NCBI GenBank assembly: GCA_964017065.1
Contig: OZ024791.1
Span: 6,562,547 to 6,626,546, forward strand
Source: Haliclona indistincta
Lineage: Eukaryota > Porifera > Demospongiae > Haplosclerida > Chalinidae
Direction of reading: 5' to 3'
Length of the DNA stretch: 64,000 nucleotides
Shown piece after piece: positions 1 to 11,570 of the stretch; the stretch's first letter is position 1, and each line of letters opens with the position of its first letter. Position numbers and translations under genes: made by a program. Below the pieces are notes generated by a model. The model made no database searches, had not been told where the DNA came from, and saw only the letters and a list, made by a program, of their open reading frames with translations.

Positions 1-13
1 GTTGATCTGACTA

Positions 14-3000
14 ATGATGTTATTTATTCTATCTCTAGTAGCAGCTTCTAATACTTCAATGCCAGCACTTCAGCACTATCATTCTCCTCCTTCCTTGCAA
101 CAATATGCACAGTATCTCAGAGATATCTACAGTAGAAGAGCTTCAATTTCAGATAAAAAACTTACGCTACTTAAAGTCAAAGCAAAGTCGTTTATCAACA
201 TAGTTTTAGTTCACAAAGAATCAGTGAGTGATGATGACAATGATGAAATGTTAATGGACAGGCTCCATGGGCATATTGATGATATTGAAAAGAAGAAAAC
301 TACACTGGAACTTAGTGATGTGTGCAAGTGTGAAGATGGTAGTCTAGCATCCAACGTACTAGTAGAAGGTGCGCCTGGTGTTGGAAAAACTACTTTTGCA
401 TCTGAGCTATGCAGACAATGGGCCAGTGGAGAGCTACTTCAAGAATGGAACATAGTGATCATGATCAAGTTACGTGATCAAAGAACAAGAGCAGCAAAAA
501 CATTGTATGATCTTCTTTATCATCCTGATCCTGAAGTAAGACAGGAAATTACAAAGGAGCTTATTTCTCAAAATGGCAACGGAATGCTTTTGATATTAGA
601 TGGATATGACGAACTTTCTGACAACCAACAGCATTTTGACTCTGTCATTCAACAAATTATGAGCAGAGAGCTTCTTCCTCAAGCTACGCTAATGGTGACT
701 AGTCGACCACTTGCTACACAAAAACCTCCTTCTGAATTTCAGCAATCTATTGACCAGCACATAGAAGTACTAGGCTTCACTAAACAGAATATTGAAGAGT
801 TCATCAATTCAGCTTGTGGAGACAAACCAGAGTTATTGTCAGATTTTAAGGAGTACCTTTCCTATCATCCATTCTCGTCCTCTCTTATGTACAATCCTCT
901 GCAATGTGCTATAGTGACAAATATTTACTGCGACTGCTGGAAGCATGGCGACAAGGAGTGTGCTCCAAAGACACTCACTGAACTGTATACACTCGTCTTG
1001 TCCATACATTGTTGCTACGCTATCTCTATGATCATCATGGTGACAGAAAGTGGAGAATAAGAGTCTTGACTGATTTACCTGATGATGTAAAGCAGAACCT
1101 TGATGCTGTTACTGCTCTAGCAGCAGATGGGATAAAAAGACGTCAATATGTGTTTGATGAAGAAGATGACAATGTTCCATCGGATACTCTGGGCCTTATG
1201 CAGAGAGAGGAAGAGGCAATCATTGGAATCGGAACATCAACATCACACTACTTCTTACACTTGACTTTACAGGAATACTTTGCTGCCGTTCATTACTCGA
1301 ATCAACTTCATTTGGCCCGGGAACTATTGCTGGCTAAAGATAGTCCTTTGTCACTTAAGAGCTTTCTTAAACACTATGGCGAGGAAAGAACTTCTTTTAC
1401 TTCAGTTGTACATTGGCCAGTAGCGTTATTTATTGCAGGGAGAACCAAGCTCAGGGGTATTCCTATTGATATTCTTCATAAAGGTCTTACTCATAATACT
1501 CGAAAACATGTAACATATGTCAATGTATCTCTACTTCATCTCTTGTATGAGACTCGGTGTCCAGAACTCATTCAATCAACACTACTCACCGATGAACAAT
1601 ATCTGTCAGTCAGTGGTAACTCAGCTCTAGACTGGTTTGTTATCGGATACTGTATTGCTACCAGTGCCAGTAGATGGCAAGTGGAAAAACAATCCAGAAA
1701 GTTATTTACTCAAGATCACATGGATCAGCTTGCTATGGGTCTGAACTTAGGAGGATCCAAAACCTCTTGTAAAAAAGGGTATATTGCTTCTCTACAGATT
1801 ATTGATGAATCTTGGGTAGAAATTTCGAACATTTTAGAATGGCTGCAAAATCATACCAGATCTGTTACTGAACTGAGATTAGTTGGTCAATTGAAAAAAG
1901 GAAGTACTAAACAAACTTTATCAAAGTGCACCAATAGAGCAGCATGTATAGACTATCCAGTATTAAAAACACTTAATCTTGTTTGTGCCAAGCCGAACTT
2001 CTCTCCTTTCATTTGGAATATTATTGAGTCTCAAGTGCAAAATAATCTTCAAACTTTGTTACTAACACGATGTCACTTTAACACTGAAGCTACTGATTCA
2101 CTTCTCTATATCCTACAGTCTACAAACTGCAGAGTTCAAAATCTTACACTATCTGAGTGCACTGTTACTATTCCTGATGGCACCCACAGGAACTTTGCTT
2201 CACACAAACTGGAATGTAAACTGAAAACTACTGACAAAGTGTCCTTGGATGTCACCAGTTCTAGTGCTGCTATTTCTTATTTTCTACTGCGACCTCTCTT
2301 TTGTGCAGACACATTGAATGAGATGACCATTGAGCTAGATCCTCCATCTTCAGTTATACTGAATATCGTTACTTCACAATATCCCATGTTAGAATCACTT
2401 CTGATTAATACAAACCCAAAGAATAAATGGACTTCAGATGAATGCTATTTATCTTCTTCTGTCTTTAGCTTCAGCTCACAACAGAACAGTCTTCATAAAC
2501 TATTTCTCTATCATTGTAAATTTGACAGTAAAGCAACTAACTTATTTATCCACTCTCTTAAGTCTTCACACTGCAGACTAAGTGAACTGACACTTGACTC
2601 TTGTCAATTTTCCGCTCTTGACGGTATCTTATACAGCTTACCCTCATTTGAACTAAAACAAAATGAAACATTCTCTCTAAATGTTTCTGGTTCAAGCGAG
2701 TCTGTTTCTCATTTATTATCACAATATCACTTCTATACAAATAATTTGACAGAAATGACTGTTAGATTATATGTGAAGGAATCTTTGTTTTTGAAAATAA
2801 TTAGTATATCACAATACCCTATTCTAGAAAAACTTAAAATTGTACCTGATACTCCAAGACAGTGTCTTCATACACGGCCTTCTGTTCTTAACTTCGAATT
2901 GAAACAAAATATTCTTCAATCCTTGTCACTAATAAGTTGTATATTCAACAGTGAGACTACCAGCTCATTATCAAACTTCCTTCAATCTCAACACTGCAAA

Positions 3001-4293
3001 CTTCATCACCTCATGATAGTTAATTGCATTCTTTCAGATGACACTGCCTCATATAAACTATCTGGATTGACGTTTGACTCTGACAAGAAGTATTTATTCT
3101 TATTTGGTTCCAGGTATGCACTATCTCAGATGTTATCACAAACCTACTTCTATGCGAGCAAGGTAACTGAGATGAGTATCCAACCCGAGCCATCAATGTC
3201 ATCACATCCACTTCAAATTGCCACAACACAGTATTCAACGTTGGAGGAACTAACTATTCGCAGGGAATCGTTTACGTGTGCTGCACAAGATGTTATAATA
3301 TGCCCTTCTAGTTTTAGTTTGAATGCACAGCCAAATAACGCTCTCCATACTTTATCATTGGAACATTGTAAATTTACCACTGCAGCTATTGAATCACTTA
3401 TACTCTCACTACAGTCTCTGCATTGTAAACTGCGCTCTCTGAATTTAAGAAAATGCTCTACTCTTTGTCGTCATTGCTCAAAATTTCAGGAATTGACTTT
3501 AGAGCTAAATTCAACATCTGATGAAAAGATGTGTTTACATATCAAAGGATTTTCCTGTATTGTTTCTCAATTCCTACCATTATTTCACTTTACGTATACT
3601 AGGACCATGTATATTGATGTACTGGAGAATCCAAATTGGTCTACCAATGAAGAATTGTTGTCAGTGAGAAATGCTGGGTTCACGATTCTTAAACTTGAAC
3701 TATCCAAATATGCAGTGCTAGAAAATGTCCATATTACCTCTTTCTCAAGTAATGTGTCTCCTGTTCTTGACTTCAGTTCACTAAAAAACATTTCTTTTCT
3801 GTCATTGAAGGGCATCACTCTTACCAATGAAGCAATTAGTTCACTAATTCAAGTCTTAAAATTACCACATTGCAGGCTAGACAGACTGGCAGTGGAACGT
3901 TGTAAGATATCTGTAACAGACCACACACATTTGATCATGGCTATCACCAGTTGTACTTCAATAAAACGTCTTTCTATTGATTTGATCACTGATACTCCCG
4001 TACTAACTGAACTGGCTAAAGGCATCAAGCAAAACAGTACATTGGAAACTCTTGGACTTTTTGATGAACGATTGTACTTCTCTTGCAATATTGATGATTT
4101 TACTGATGATCAATTCCAAATATTGATTGAGTCTGTGAACAGCAGTGCCATTGAAACACTGTGGCTGAGAGACTATAACAAGGAAAGATTAAGTGCTTAT
4201 CCACTTTCTCGCAAAAATGTGAAAATTAAGTGGTATCGCGATTTAATTTGGGGCGAGCCAGATTATTATCCATTTTCGGTAGTTGACGATTGA
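14..4293 (+). CDS. NLR-family immune receptor 1 (NACHT-LRR), 5' cut by window, one frameshift
   Basis: Intracellular NOD-like receptor, expected to sense microbial or danger signals through its LRRs and to oligomerise through NACHT. The first reading frame (14-1060) carries the Walker A motif GAPGVGKTT and Walker B LLILDGYDEL, followed by SRPLAT (sensor-like). The second frame (1009-4293) carries the winged-helix part and the LRR region. A TGA lies in frame just before the first ATG, and a pyrimidine tract ending in AG at about 38-39 looks like a 3' splice site. The true N-terminus, probably a Death domain as in the neighbouring paralogue, is therefore outside the window. The frame changes near 986-992: alignment to the intact paralogue shows two extra bases (an AC duplication) after LTELYT. 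This may be a disabling mutation or an assembly error. The C-terminus ends with a conserved DFTDDQFQ...KIKWY tail. Sponge NLRs form large tandem families, which fits this cluster. Confidence 0.85.
1970..3960 (+). repeat. Long-period LRR super-repeat in NLR 1
   Basis: Five blocks share the pattern N-x-LHTLSLxxCKFxxxxxxSL, then LQSxHCxLxxLxLxxC. They start near 2041, 2485, 2910, 3335 and 3785, so the period is about 425-450 bp (142-150 aa). Each block combines two ribonuclease-inhibitor-like LRR units with a beta-rich spacer (KVSLDVTSSS-like). The spacing is far longer than a standard 24-29 aa LRR period. Confidence 0.7.
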
Positions 4294-4946
4294 ACAACAG
4301 CAAAATTTTAGATTATGAAGTGATCGCAGTGTCCAACAGTACTTAGACATTGCCTTCAATATTACCACATAAAATGGTGTTTTCCTCATCTGCTGTTGAC
4401 AAGTTGAGATTGCTTTTCAAGAAGCTGAGGAACAATTTGGAGAAGCCACATCTAGTGAGAAAACTATACAATAATGTGCCAATAAGATTTCAAGTTTATA
4501 TTATAGCTTTTTCCTTCACAGTGTGTTAAGAAGTATCGTCTCTCAAGACTATTGCTCTGTCAGTTAGTTTCTGACTCTACTACTGATCATGATCGTAGCG
4601 TACTCAACAAATGTGAGCTGATAGTTGCACTATTATAACACAACTTTTGAATCTGTAATTTTTCTTGGTACAGATAGATCAAACGGTCGGGGTTTGCAGG
4701 TCTCATTTTCCTGAGCTATAAACCATTGTTTTTAGACTCTTCACGAATTATTATTATAATCCATTTTTTCAAAGATATTATTCATCAACAATATTATTAT
4801 TATTACGCACAGTGATGTATTTACCAGTTCAGTTTATTATAATGCTACACATTAGCACAAGTACACAATCTCTGGCAACACAATAACCAACCAACCGTCA
4901 ATATTACTTTACTATTGTGACATTCATTATGAATCTCTTTTATTAA
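4294..4946. other. AT-rich interval after NLR 1; no gene seen
   Basis: This is the 3' flank of NLR 1. I see no convincing coding exon or RNA gene. Short AT-rich runs occur near 4741-4810. Confidence 0.5.
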
Positions 4947-5764
4947 AGAAAATAAAAAGATTTCTAACGAAATCAAAAGGATGTAGGGATAAAGAAATCT
5001 GCTACTGGTCCACAATGTAAACCAACAAGGAGCAAGCATGGAATGGTAACACGATTGACTTGCTAACAGACCATAGATCCCTACATCAGTGGCTGTACAT
5101 AACATTTTGACTATACTATAATTATTTTGTCACAAGCTAACCAATGCATGTCAGGTGTCAGTCAATAGCAACTAGCAGAACTGCTGTAGTCAGCCACTGA
5201 TGTAGGGATCTATGGTCTGTTAGCAAGTCAATCGTGTTACCATTCCATGCTTGCTCCTTGTTGGTTTACATTGTGGACCAGTAGCAGATTTCTTTATCCC
5301 TACATCCTTTTGATTTCGTTAGAAATCTTTTTATTTTCTTGTTTGTGTCCTTTTTTCTTTTACAGTGAGTTTCAAATTTTTGGTGCAGTTCGAATTCGGC
5401 AAGATAATGTATCTCTTTTTTGTTTCCATCATTGGTTTGGTTTGCTTTTCTTGATAATTGCTTTTTAACTTGTAGCTCCTAAATGGTGAAACTAGCTCAT
5501 GCATTCATGCATGCTGCAGCCTGGATGCACAGCATACGAGCCCCCCCACTCTGGTTTAGAATTTTCTGTATGGCTGTGATACTATCTGGCAAGCAGCAGA
5601 ACGGTGATACTACACGACCTTACTCTGTGAGTTGTTCTTCGAAGACTCCAGACGCCAATATGCGCTCTCCATATGGCGATACTCTACATGTGTGTTTGGT
5701 CACGTGCGTATTACGTAATCACAATAATGGCGTCAAACACTTAGCTGACAACTGTTCGTGATCG
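4947..5764 (+). mobile_element. Foldback element, copy 1
   Basis: Two ~150 bp arms (4947-5095 and 5191-5340) are near-perfect inverted complements around a ~95 bp spacer. A further ~424 bp tail follows to 5764. The whole 818 bp unit recurs in inverted orientation at 61,914-62,733 with only scattered differences, which defines its ends. ORFs inside it are incidental. No transposase is present, so it is a non-autonomous foldback-type repeat. I could not identify a target-site duplication. Confidence 0.8.
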
Positions 5765-6105
5765 TGAGCTCGTCAAATGTATATCGTCGTTTCGCTAAAA
5801 AGTAAGTTCAAAAGGCACATGCCAGGAGAATTTCACGACTGTTCGTGGGTGTTTTGGTCTTGACACTGCTCGCGTAAAGGCGCTAGGCGAGTGGAAGAAA
5901 GAAGAATAAGAAAACGAAGATGACGAAAGTCGATTTTCACCGTTTCCAGGTTCGTCACTTTAGTAACAGATCTAAGTGTCTTTGGACGTATAAAATTTAT
6001 CACCAGGCGAAATATCAGCGTTTGAACGCTAATACATTGTATGTAGCCGCCATCTTGTTTTCTCGTTCATCCCTACATAGGGAGACATTACCGTGTCTCC
6101 CCGCC
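5765..6105. other. Unassigned interval between foldback element and NLR relic
   Basis: No homology to other parts of the window and no convincing exon. An ATG near 5920 opens only a short frame. The phrase tccctacat, also present in the foldback arms, recurs near 6068. Confidence 0.4.
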
Positions 6106-6136
6106 CCATAGACTTTAGAGTCTCTAAAGTCTATGG
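6106..6136. repeat. Perfect 15-bp hairpin
   Basis: The 15 bases at 6106-6120 and 6122-6136 are exact reverse complements with a one-base loop. The hairpin lies immediately upstream of the NLR C-terminal relic and may mark a rearrangement junction. Confidence 0.8.
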
Positions 6137-6149
6137 TCTCTCTAATTAG

Positions 6150-6354
6150 TACCTCAGAAGATGATTTTACTGATGATCAGTTTCAAGTTTTGATCAAGTC
6201 TGTGGACAGTAGTGCTATTGAAGTACTGTGGCTCAGAGAACATAACAGGGAGAGATTATGTACTTGTCCGTTTTCTCGAAAAAATGTAAAAATTAAGTGG
6301 TACGGTTTTTCTATTGGCAGTTTAAATTACCATCCTTTTAGGGTTAATCAGTAA
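6150..6354 (+). pseudogene. NLR C-terminal relic
   Basis: The frame starting at 6133 encodes a segment (DDFTDDQFQ, SSAIEVLWLRE, SRKNVKIKWY) that matches the last ~65 residues of NLR 1 almost position for position and ends in a stop at 6352-6354. No NACHT or LRR blocks precede it. It is the 3' end of a third NLR copy whose body is missing, lying just beyond the foldback element and hairpin. Confidence 0.8.
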
Positions 6355-6647
6355 TTATTATGAAATCAGTATTTTTGTGATACTCTTCACAGTAAAAACA
6401 TTATTATTATAATTCATAAAAGTTTTAAAAATTAATCTTAGTATGTATGGAGTTGTTGTACTTGCAAAGCAGTAGTAGGGCTGTAGACTATGGAGATCAA
6501 TCTGATGAATACTCTCGTTACCTTGCTTGTTATAGTCATAGTACTAGTGGACTGCACTTGATGGTCATGAGATCTACATGAATATGATTTTTATAAACAA
6601 ACCCCATTTAAGGTAACGTACAAACCACCATGAATCAGCAGTAAGTG

Positions 6648-9600
6648 ATGGCTTCTCAACCAGTGGATCCCCCACTGTGGAATGAGGCATGTTCTGACCC
6701 CCATTTGGTACAGATATCAAAATGGATCCCTGAGTGGAAGGAAGTTGCTCCTTTTCTGAGCCTGTCACCTGCAGATGAAGTAGACATCTTAAACTACAGT
6801 CCTCACTCTACACAAGTACAGAGAATAAGAATGCTGAGAACATGGAGCCAGAAAAATGGAAAAGATGCGACATACAAAAGACTAGCGGATGCATTTAAGA
6901 ATTGTGATAAACAGGACCTTATAGACAAGCTCCATGAACTTGCTACGGAGGAAAATACTGGCAAGTTATTAACAGCTCCTGCTACATGTACTTCACATCA
7001 GCTCTCACATTCTTCTTTCTTGCAAAAATATGTAAAACATCTCAGAAATATTTATGCTAGTAAAACAACTCCTGTCTATGACAAGGACCATAGTTTACTT
7101 CAAGTCAAAGCAAAATCATTCATCAATATAGCTTTAGTGCACAGAGACTCTTTAAAATGCTCCACCAATGATGACCTACTAATGGACCGACTGCATGGAC
7201 ACATTGACACTATTGAGAAGAAAAAGACAAAATTGGAGTTTAGTGAAGTTTGCAAGTGTGAGGATGGCAGTCTAGCCCGTAGTGTGCTTGTAGAAGGCGC
7301 GCCTGGTGTAGGAAAGACTACGTTTGCTTTTCAGTTTTGTAAACAGTGGGCCTGTGGAGAGATTGGTCAAGAATGGGAAGTTGTTGTTATAATCAAGTTA
7401 CGAGATCAAAGAGCTAGAACAGCTGAATCACTATATGACCTTCTTTACTATCCTGATTCTGATGTTCAACGAAAAATTGTGGATGAGCTCATTGATCGAG
7501 ATGGTGAGGGTATGTTGTTGATACTAGACGGTTATGATGAACTTTCTAATAGTCAACGATGTTTTGAATCTGTAATACAAAAATTCATGAGCAGAGAATT
7601 ACTTTGCAAGGCTACTCTAATGGTGACTAGTCGACCACTTGCCACACGAACACTTCCTTCTGAGTTTCATCAATCTATCGATCAACAAATAGAAGTGCTG
7701 GGATTTAAGGAAGAGAACATTGAAGAGTATATCAACTCAGCTTGTGGAGACAAACCGGAATTAGTATCAGATTTCAAGTCGTATCTTTCCTCTCATCCAT
7801 TCTCTTCTTCTCTTATGTTCAATCCTCTGCAATGTGCAATAGTAACCGACCTTTACCGTTGCCATTGGGAACATGGTAACAAAGGGTTTGCTCCAAAGAC
7901 TTTAACTGAATTATATACTGGTCTTGTACATACACTATTACTGCGATATCTTACACATCATCCAGCTCACAAGGATAAAGACTGGATGTTACAAGATTTA
8001 AGTGATCTACCAGAAGATGTGAAGCAAGCATTCAAAGCAGTTACTGAACTAGCAGCAGAGGGATTGCAAAACAAACAGTATGTTTTTGAGGACAATGTAC
8101 CGTCAGATACTCTAGGTCTAATGCAGAGAGAAGAACAAATAATTGCTGGAATAGGGATATCATCATCACATTACTTTTTACATTTGACACTACAGGAATT
8201 CTTTGCTGCTATAAGTTACTCAGAGCAACCAGACTTGTTTCCGATGTTGCTTTTACCGTATGGACCGTTCTCTCTCAAGAGTTTTCTAAAAAAATATGGG
8301 AAGAAAAAGGAGGAAATTGAATTTTCCTCTTTTGCTACTCATTGTAACTGGCCTGTAGCACTGTTTATAGCTGGAAGAACCAAGCTCAGTGGCGTTCCTG
8401 CTAATATTTTTCAAGACTATCTTCATTATGATGCTCGTGAACACATTACACATGTTAATGTGGCATTGCTTCATCTCTTGTATGAGACTCAGTGTCCAGA
8501 AATCATTCAAACAACTCTTATACCCAAGAGAGGATATATATCTGCTAAAGGTCAGAGTCCTCTAGACTGGTTTGTTATTGGCTACTGCATTGCTAATAGT
8601 ACAAGTAATTGGAGAGTAAAAAAACTAGCCAAAAGCAAGTTCAGTCACTTACATAAGCTTGTTATTGGTTTAGACGCAGCAGCTAAAACCAAAAGTGTTG
8701 GTGGAAAGATAGCTTCTCTTCACATTACTGATGATTCCTGGTCAAAAATCTTCAAAGTTCTAGTATGGCTGCAACCACATGTTAGCAATGTCACTGAAAT
8801 AAAACTAGTTGGTCAGAAACCAAAATGGCATATACCACGAGCAACTGCTGGTAGACAAAGGCCCACAACAGAAGTACAACTTTTGCCAATAAAATATCAG
8901 GCACTAGAGAAATTTGAAGTACTCTATGCTGGTAACACATTTCCTTCTTCTGCTTTTGAGATTAGTTTACAACAACAGAATAATCTCCAATTTTTGTTGC
9001 TACATAAATGCAATTTCAGTAGCAAAACTACAGCTTCACTTATTAACTCTTTACACTCGCCGTACTGCCGACTACATGAGCTGACAATAGAGGAATGCAC
9101 CATTTCTATTTTTGATGACACTGACTCACAAAAGGTACTATTCTTTAAGCTACAAAATGCAGAGAAAGTTTCTTTGAGCATCACAGGCTCCTGTGCTGCC
9201 ATTTCTTATATCTTGTTGAAACCTCACTTTTACTCAAACAAATTGACTGAAATGAGCATTTCTGTTAGTTCAGATTATACAGTACTAGAGCTCATGCCAC
9301 ATTATCCCTTGCTGGAGTCACTTGACATTAGTGGAGAAAGAGACTATCGCTGTTGTCTTCTCTCATCTTCAATCTTTAATAGCTTCCAACAAACTCTTCA
9401 CACACTGATATTCAAATATTGCAAGTTTACAAGTGAAACCACAACTGCATTTCTCCACTTTATGCAGTCTCGATCTCTGCTCTGTCAAATGCATACTCTG
9501 ACACTAGATGACTGCTGTGTTTATATTCCTGATTACCCCAAATCATACGGACTGACAGTTAGACTGCAAAACACTGAAAAAGCCTCTTTGACTATTACTA

Positions 9601-11114
9601 GTTCCAGTCAAGTTATATCGTACTTATTGTCGCGTGATCACACCTATCAAAGCAGGCTGACTGAAATGATTTTCACACTTTCCTTTCGTTCTGAAGTAAC
9701 TCCAGCTCCTCTTGAGATTGATACAGCAAGATACCCAGTGCTAGAATCAATGAAGATATCAGCAGCATATATGGAATACAGAAAAACTTCTATATCTCCT
9801 TCAGCATTTTGCTTCAACTCGAGTAATCTCAGTATCTTATCTTTCGAAAAGGTAACCCTCAGTGATGAGGCAATGAATTTACTCATCTGCTATTTACAAT
9901 CTCCGCATTGCCAACTACACAGTCTAACATTGGACGATTGTGAATATTGTCATCCTCATCAGTATGGTAATATATTCAGTCTGAATTTAACGCTGCCATC
10001 GAAGCTAGCCTTTGCTGGTTCAAATGATTTTTTGTCTTTCTTGTTATCCAAATTCCACTTCATTACACAGTTACTGACAGAATTTGATATTTCATTAAAG
10101 GAAAATAAAGTCATCTTTAAAGTTGCACTATCTCAATATACTATGGCAGAGAGCATTAAGTTTACCGGCGGATCTTATCTTAATGAAGTTTATCTCTCTC
10201 CTTCTATTCTTAACTTCAACTCACAGCCAAATAGGCTTCACACATTGTCGTTTAGTAATTGTTACATTAGTACAGAAAATATTACTGTACTTGTGGACTC
10301 CTTAAAGTCGCAACACTGCAGACTACAATTTCTTAAATTAGATCAGTGCATTATTCCAGACGCTGAATTTGAAAACGATGAAAAAATTACTACTTTCCGA
10401 CTGCAACTGATGAAAAACAGTATCTTGCACATTGAAGGTTCCTGTCATCTTACTCTTTATATGTTATCAAAATTTGATTTTATTACTCCAATCTTGACTG
10501 AATTGAAGCTGATATATGCAGACTTGGATAAAACACGCAGACGCGTTGTCAGCCAGGTCACTGGCTATTCAGATTATAAAGACTTACAATGTTATCCACT
10601 TCCTCCTACTATTTTTGGCTTTATTGCAAAACAGAACAATCTTTGCACTCTGTCAATAAGTGGACACATCTTCAGTGTTGAAAGCACTGATGCACTTGCT
10701 CGCTCTCTGCAGTCTCAACACTGCAAGATACTCAAACTGACACTGCATAATTGCACTATTTCAGCATCTGGTCGCACAGGCCTAACGAGAGCTATTGTCA
10801 GCAGCACTACAATAAAACATCTTCTATTCCAAACTGGTGACAGCCATTTATCCCTTGATGAACTAGTTAGCGGCCTCAAGCAGAACAAAACAATGGAAGA
10901 ATTAGCGGTGTGCAGTTCTTTTGATGGAGAAGACCAATTCCAAGTATTCAAAGAGGCTATAGATCAGAGCACTGTGAAAAAGTTGTGGTTGGACAAATGT
11001 TATAAATCAAACTTGGCTAGCCGACCATTATTACGAAAGGATGTAAAAATTGAGTGGAACAAATATAGATATGGTGTATTCCTAATAGAGAAATGGTATG
11101 ATTCTGTTATCTGA
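6648..11114 (+). CDS. NLR-family immune receptor 2 (Death-NACHT-LRR), intact
   Basis: A single uninterrupted 1,488-residue frame. Domains in order: Death-fold domain (about 8-105; WIPEWKEVAPFLSLSP, DLIDKLHEL), linker, NACHT ATPase with Walker A GAPGVGKTT (217-225) and Walker B LLILDGYDEL (about 290-299), SRPLAT, winged-helix region, then five long LRR super-repeats and a C-terminal KIEWNKY tail. The first ATG in a plausible context is 6648; the open frame begins one codon earlier at a GTG. By family knowledge the Death domain recruits downstream adaptors and the NACHT oligomerises on ligand sensing by the LRRs. It sits in tandem with NLR 1 and an NLR relic, as expected for a local gene cluster. 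No signal peptide or membrane segment is visible, so it is probably cytosolic. Confidence 0.92.
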   Translation: MASQPVDPPLWNEACSDPHLVQISKWIPEWKEVAPFLSLSPADEVDILNYSPHSTQVQRIRMLRTWSQKNGKDATYKRLADAFKNCDKQDLIDKLHELATEENTGKLLTAPATCTSHQLSHSSFLQKYVKHLRNIYASKTTPVYDKDHSLLQVKAKSFINIALVHRDSLKCSTNDDLLMDRLHGHIDTIEKKKTKLEFSEVCKCEDGSLARSVLVEGAPGVGKTTFAFQFCKQWACGEIGQEWEVVVIIKLRDQRARTAESLYDLLYYPDSDVQRKIVDELIDRDGEGMLLILDGYDELSNSQRCFESVIQKFMSRELLCKATLMVTSRPLATRTLPSEFHQSIDQQIEVLGFKEENIEEYINSACGDKPELVSDFKSYLSSHPFSSSLMFNPLQCAIVTDLYRCHWEHGNKGFAPKTLTELYTGLVHTLLLRYLTHHPAHKDKDWMLQDLSDLPEDVKQAFKAVTELAAEGLQNKQYVFEDNVPSDTLGLMQREEQIIAGIGISSSHYFLHLTLQEFFAAISYSEQPDLFPMLLLPYGPFSLKSFLKKYGKKKEEIEFSSFATHCNWPVALFIAGRTKLSGVPANIFQDYLHYDAREHITHVNVALLHLLYETQCPEIIQTTLIPKRGYISAKGQSPLDWFVIGYCIANSTSNWRVKKLAKSKFSHLHKLVIGLDAAAKTKSVGGKIASLHITDDSWSKIFKVLVWLQPHVSNVTEIKLVGQKPKWHIPRATAGRQRPTTEVQLLPIKYQALEKFEVLYAGNTFPSSAFEISLQQQNNLQFLLLHKCNFSSKTTASLINSLHSPYCRLHELTIEECTISIFDDTDSQKVLFFKLQNAEKVSLSITGSCAAISYILLKPHFYSNKLTEMSISVSSDYTVLELMPHYPLLESLDISGERDYRCCLLSSSIFNSFQQTLHTLIFKYCKFTSETTTAFLHFMQSRSLLCQMHTLTLDDCCVYIPDYPKSYGLTVRLQNTEKASLTITSSSQVISYLLSRDHTYQSRLTEMIFTLSFRSEVTPAPLEIDTARYPVLESMKISAAYMEYRKTSISPSAFCFNSSNLSILSFEKVTLSDEAMNLLICYLQSPHCQLHSLTLDDCEYCHPHQYGNIFSLNLTLPSKLAFAGSNDFLSFLLSKFHFITQLLTEFDISLKENKVIFKVALSQYTMAESIKFTGGSYLNEVYLSPSILNFNSQPNRLHTLSFSNCYISTENITVLVDSLKSQHCRLQFLKLDQCIIPDAEFENDEKITTFRLQLMKNSILHIEGSCHLTLYMLSKFDFITPILTELKLIYADLDKTRRRVVSQVTGYSDYKDLQCYPLPPTIFGFIAKQNNLCTLSISGHIFSVESTDALARSLQSQHCKILKLTLHNCTISASGRTGLTRAIVSSTTIKHLLFQTGDSHLSLDELVSGLKQNKTMEELAVCSSFDGEDQFQVFKEAIDQSTVKKLWLDKCYKSNLASRPLLRKDVKIEWNKYRYGVFLIEKWYDSVI
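8880..10780 (+). repeat. Long-period LRR super-repeat in NLR 2
   Basis: Five repeats of the NNLxxLxxxxCxF...SLxSxxCxLxxLTLxxC block start near 8981, 9390, 9825, 10,230 and 10,635. The period is 405-435 bp (135-145 aa), close to that in NLR 1, so the architecture predates the NLR duplication. Confidence 0.7.
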
Positions 11115-11570
11115 GACACTTGAAATCTTGACAATCATCCATAAAACAAAATCATGTTTGTATAATTTATATGTAATTGTCTCTTGTTTTATGAAATAAT
11201 AATGCGTACCATTGCTTTGCTGTAGTTGCCTGGGCCCGTTGAGCTACAGTAATAGATATAACATTCATATTTGCAGCTAAATCAAACCAGGAGCGCATAT
11301 AAACTTGTTTATATGTGCTCCTGATCAAACTAACAAAACATACGAGTTTAGTTTTATTCATCATGCTCTGTGACGTCAACAGGAAGTGGTCTATTGTAAT
11401 TCGGTTGCCATGCCAAACCTAATATCTGTGTGCCTGGTAAGCATTCATGGTACACGATCGGCGGCCACTTAGAGAGTAGAGTACATGAAGTTGTAGGTGA
11501 TAGTCGTGGTATCCAGGCAGCAGTCTTTAATCACCGAGTCTCAATTCTCACAAGGGTTGATTGAAGCGCC
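11115..11570. promoter_or_regulatory. Intergenic region and presumed promoter of TAO kinase A
   Basis: No gene seen. An imperfect hairpin with ~17-bp arms lies at about 11,288-11,324. The last ~60 bp before the kinase ATG contain a short ATCCAGGCAGC stretch also present upstream of TAO kinase B, so part of the 5' UTR or promoter was duplicated with the gene. No TATA box was identified. Confidence 0.4.

Noticed and set aside
4845..5468. Small hydrophobic ORFs (LAPCWFTLWTSSRFLYPYIL) on both strands
   Set aside because: They arise from the two inverted arms of the foldback element and have no homologue outside it.
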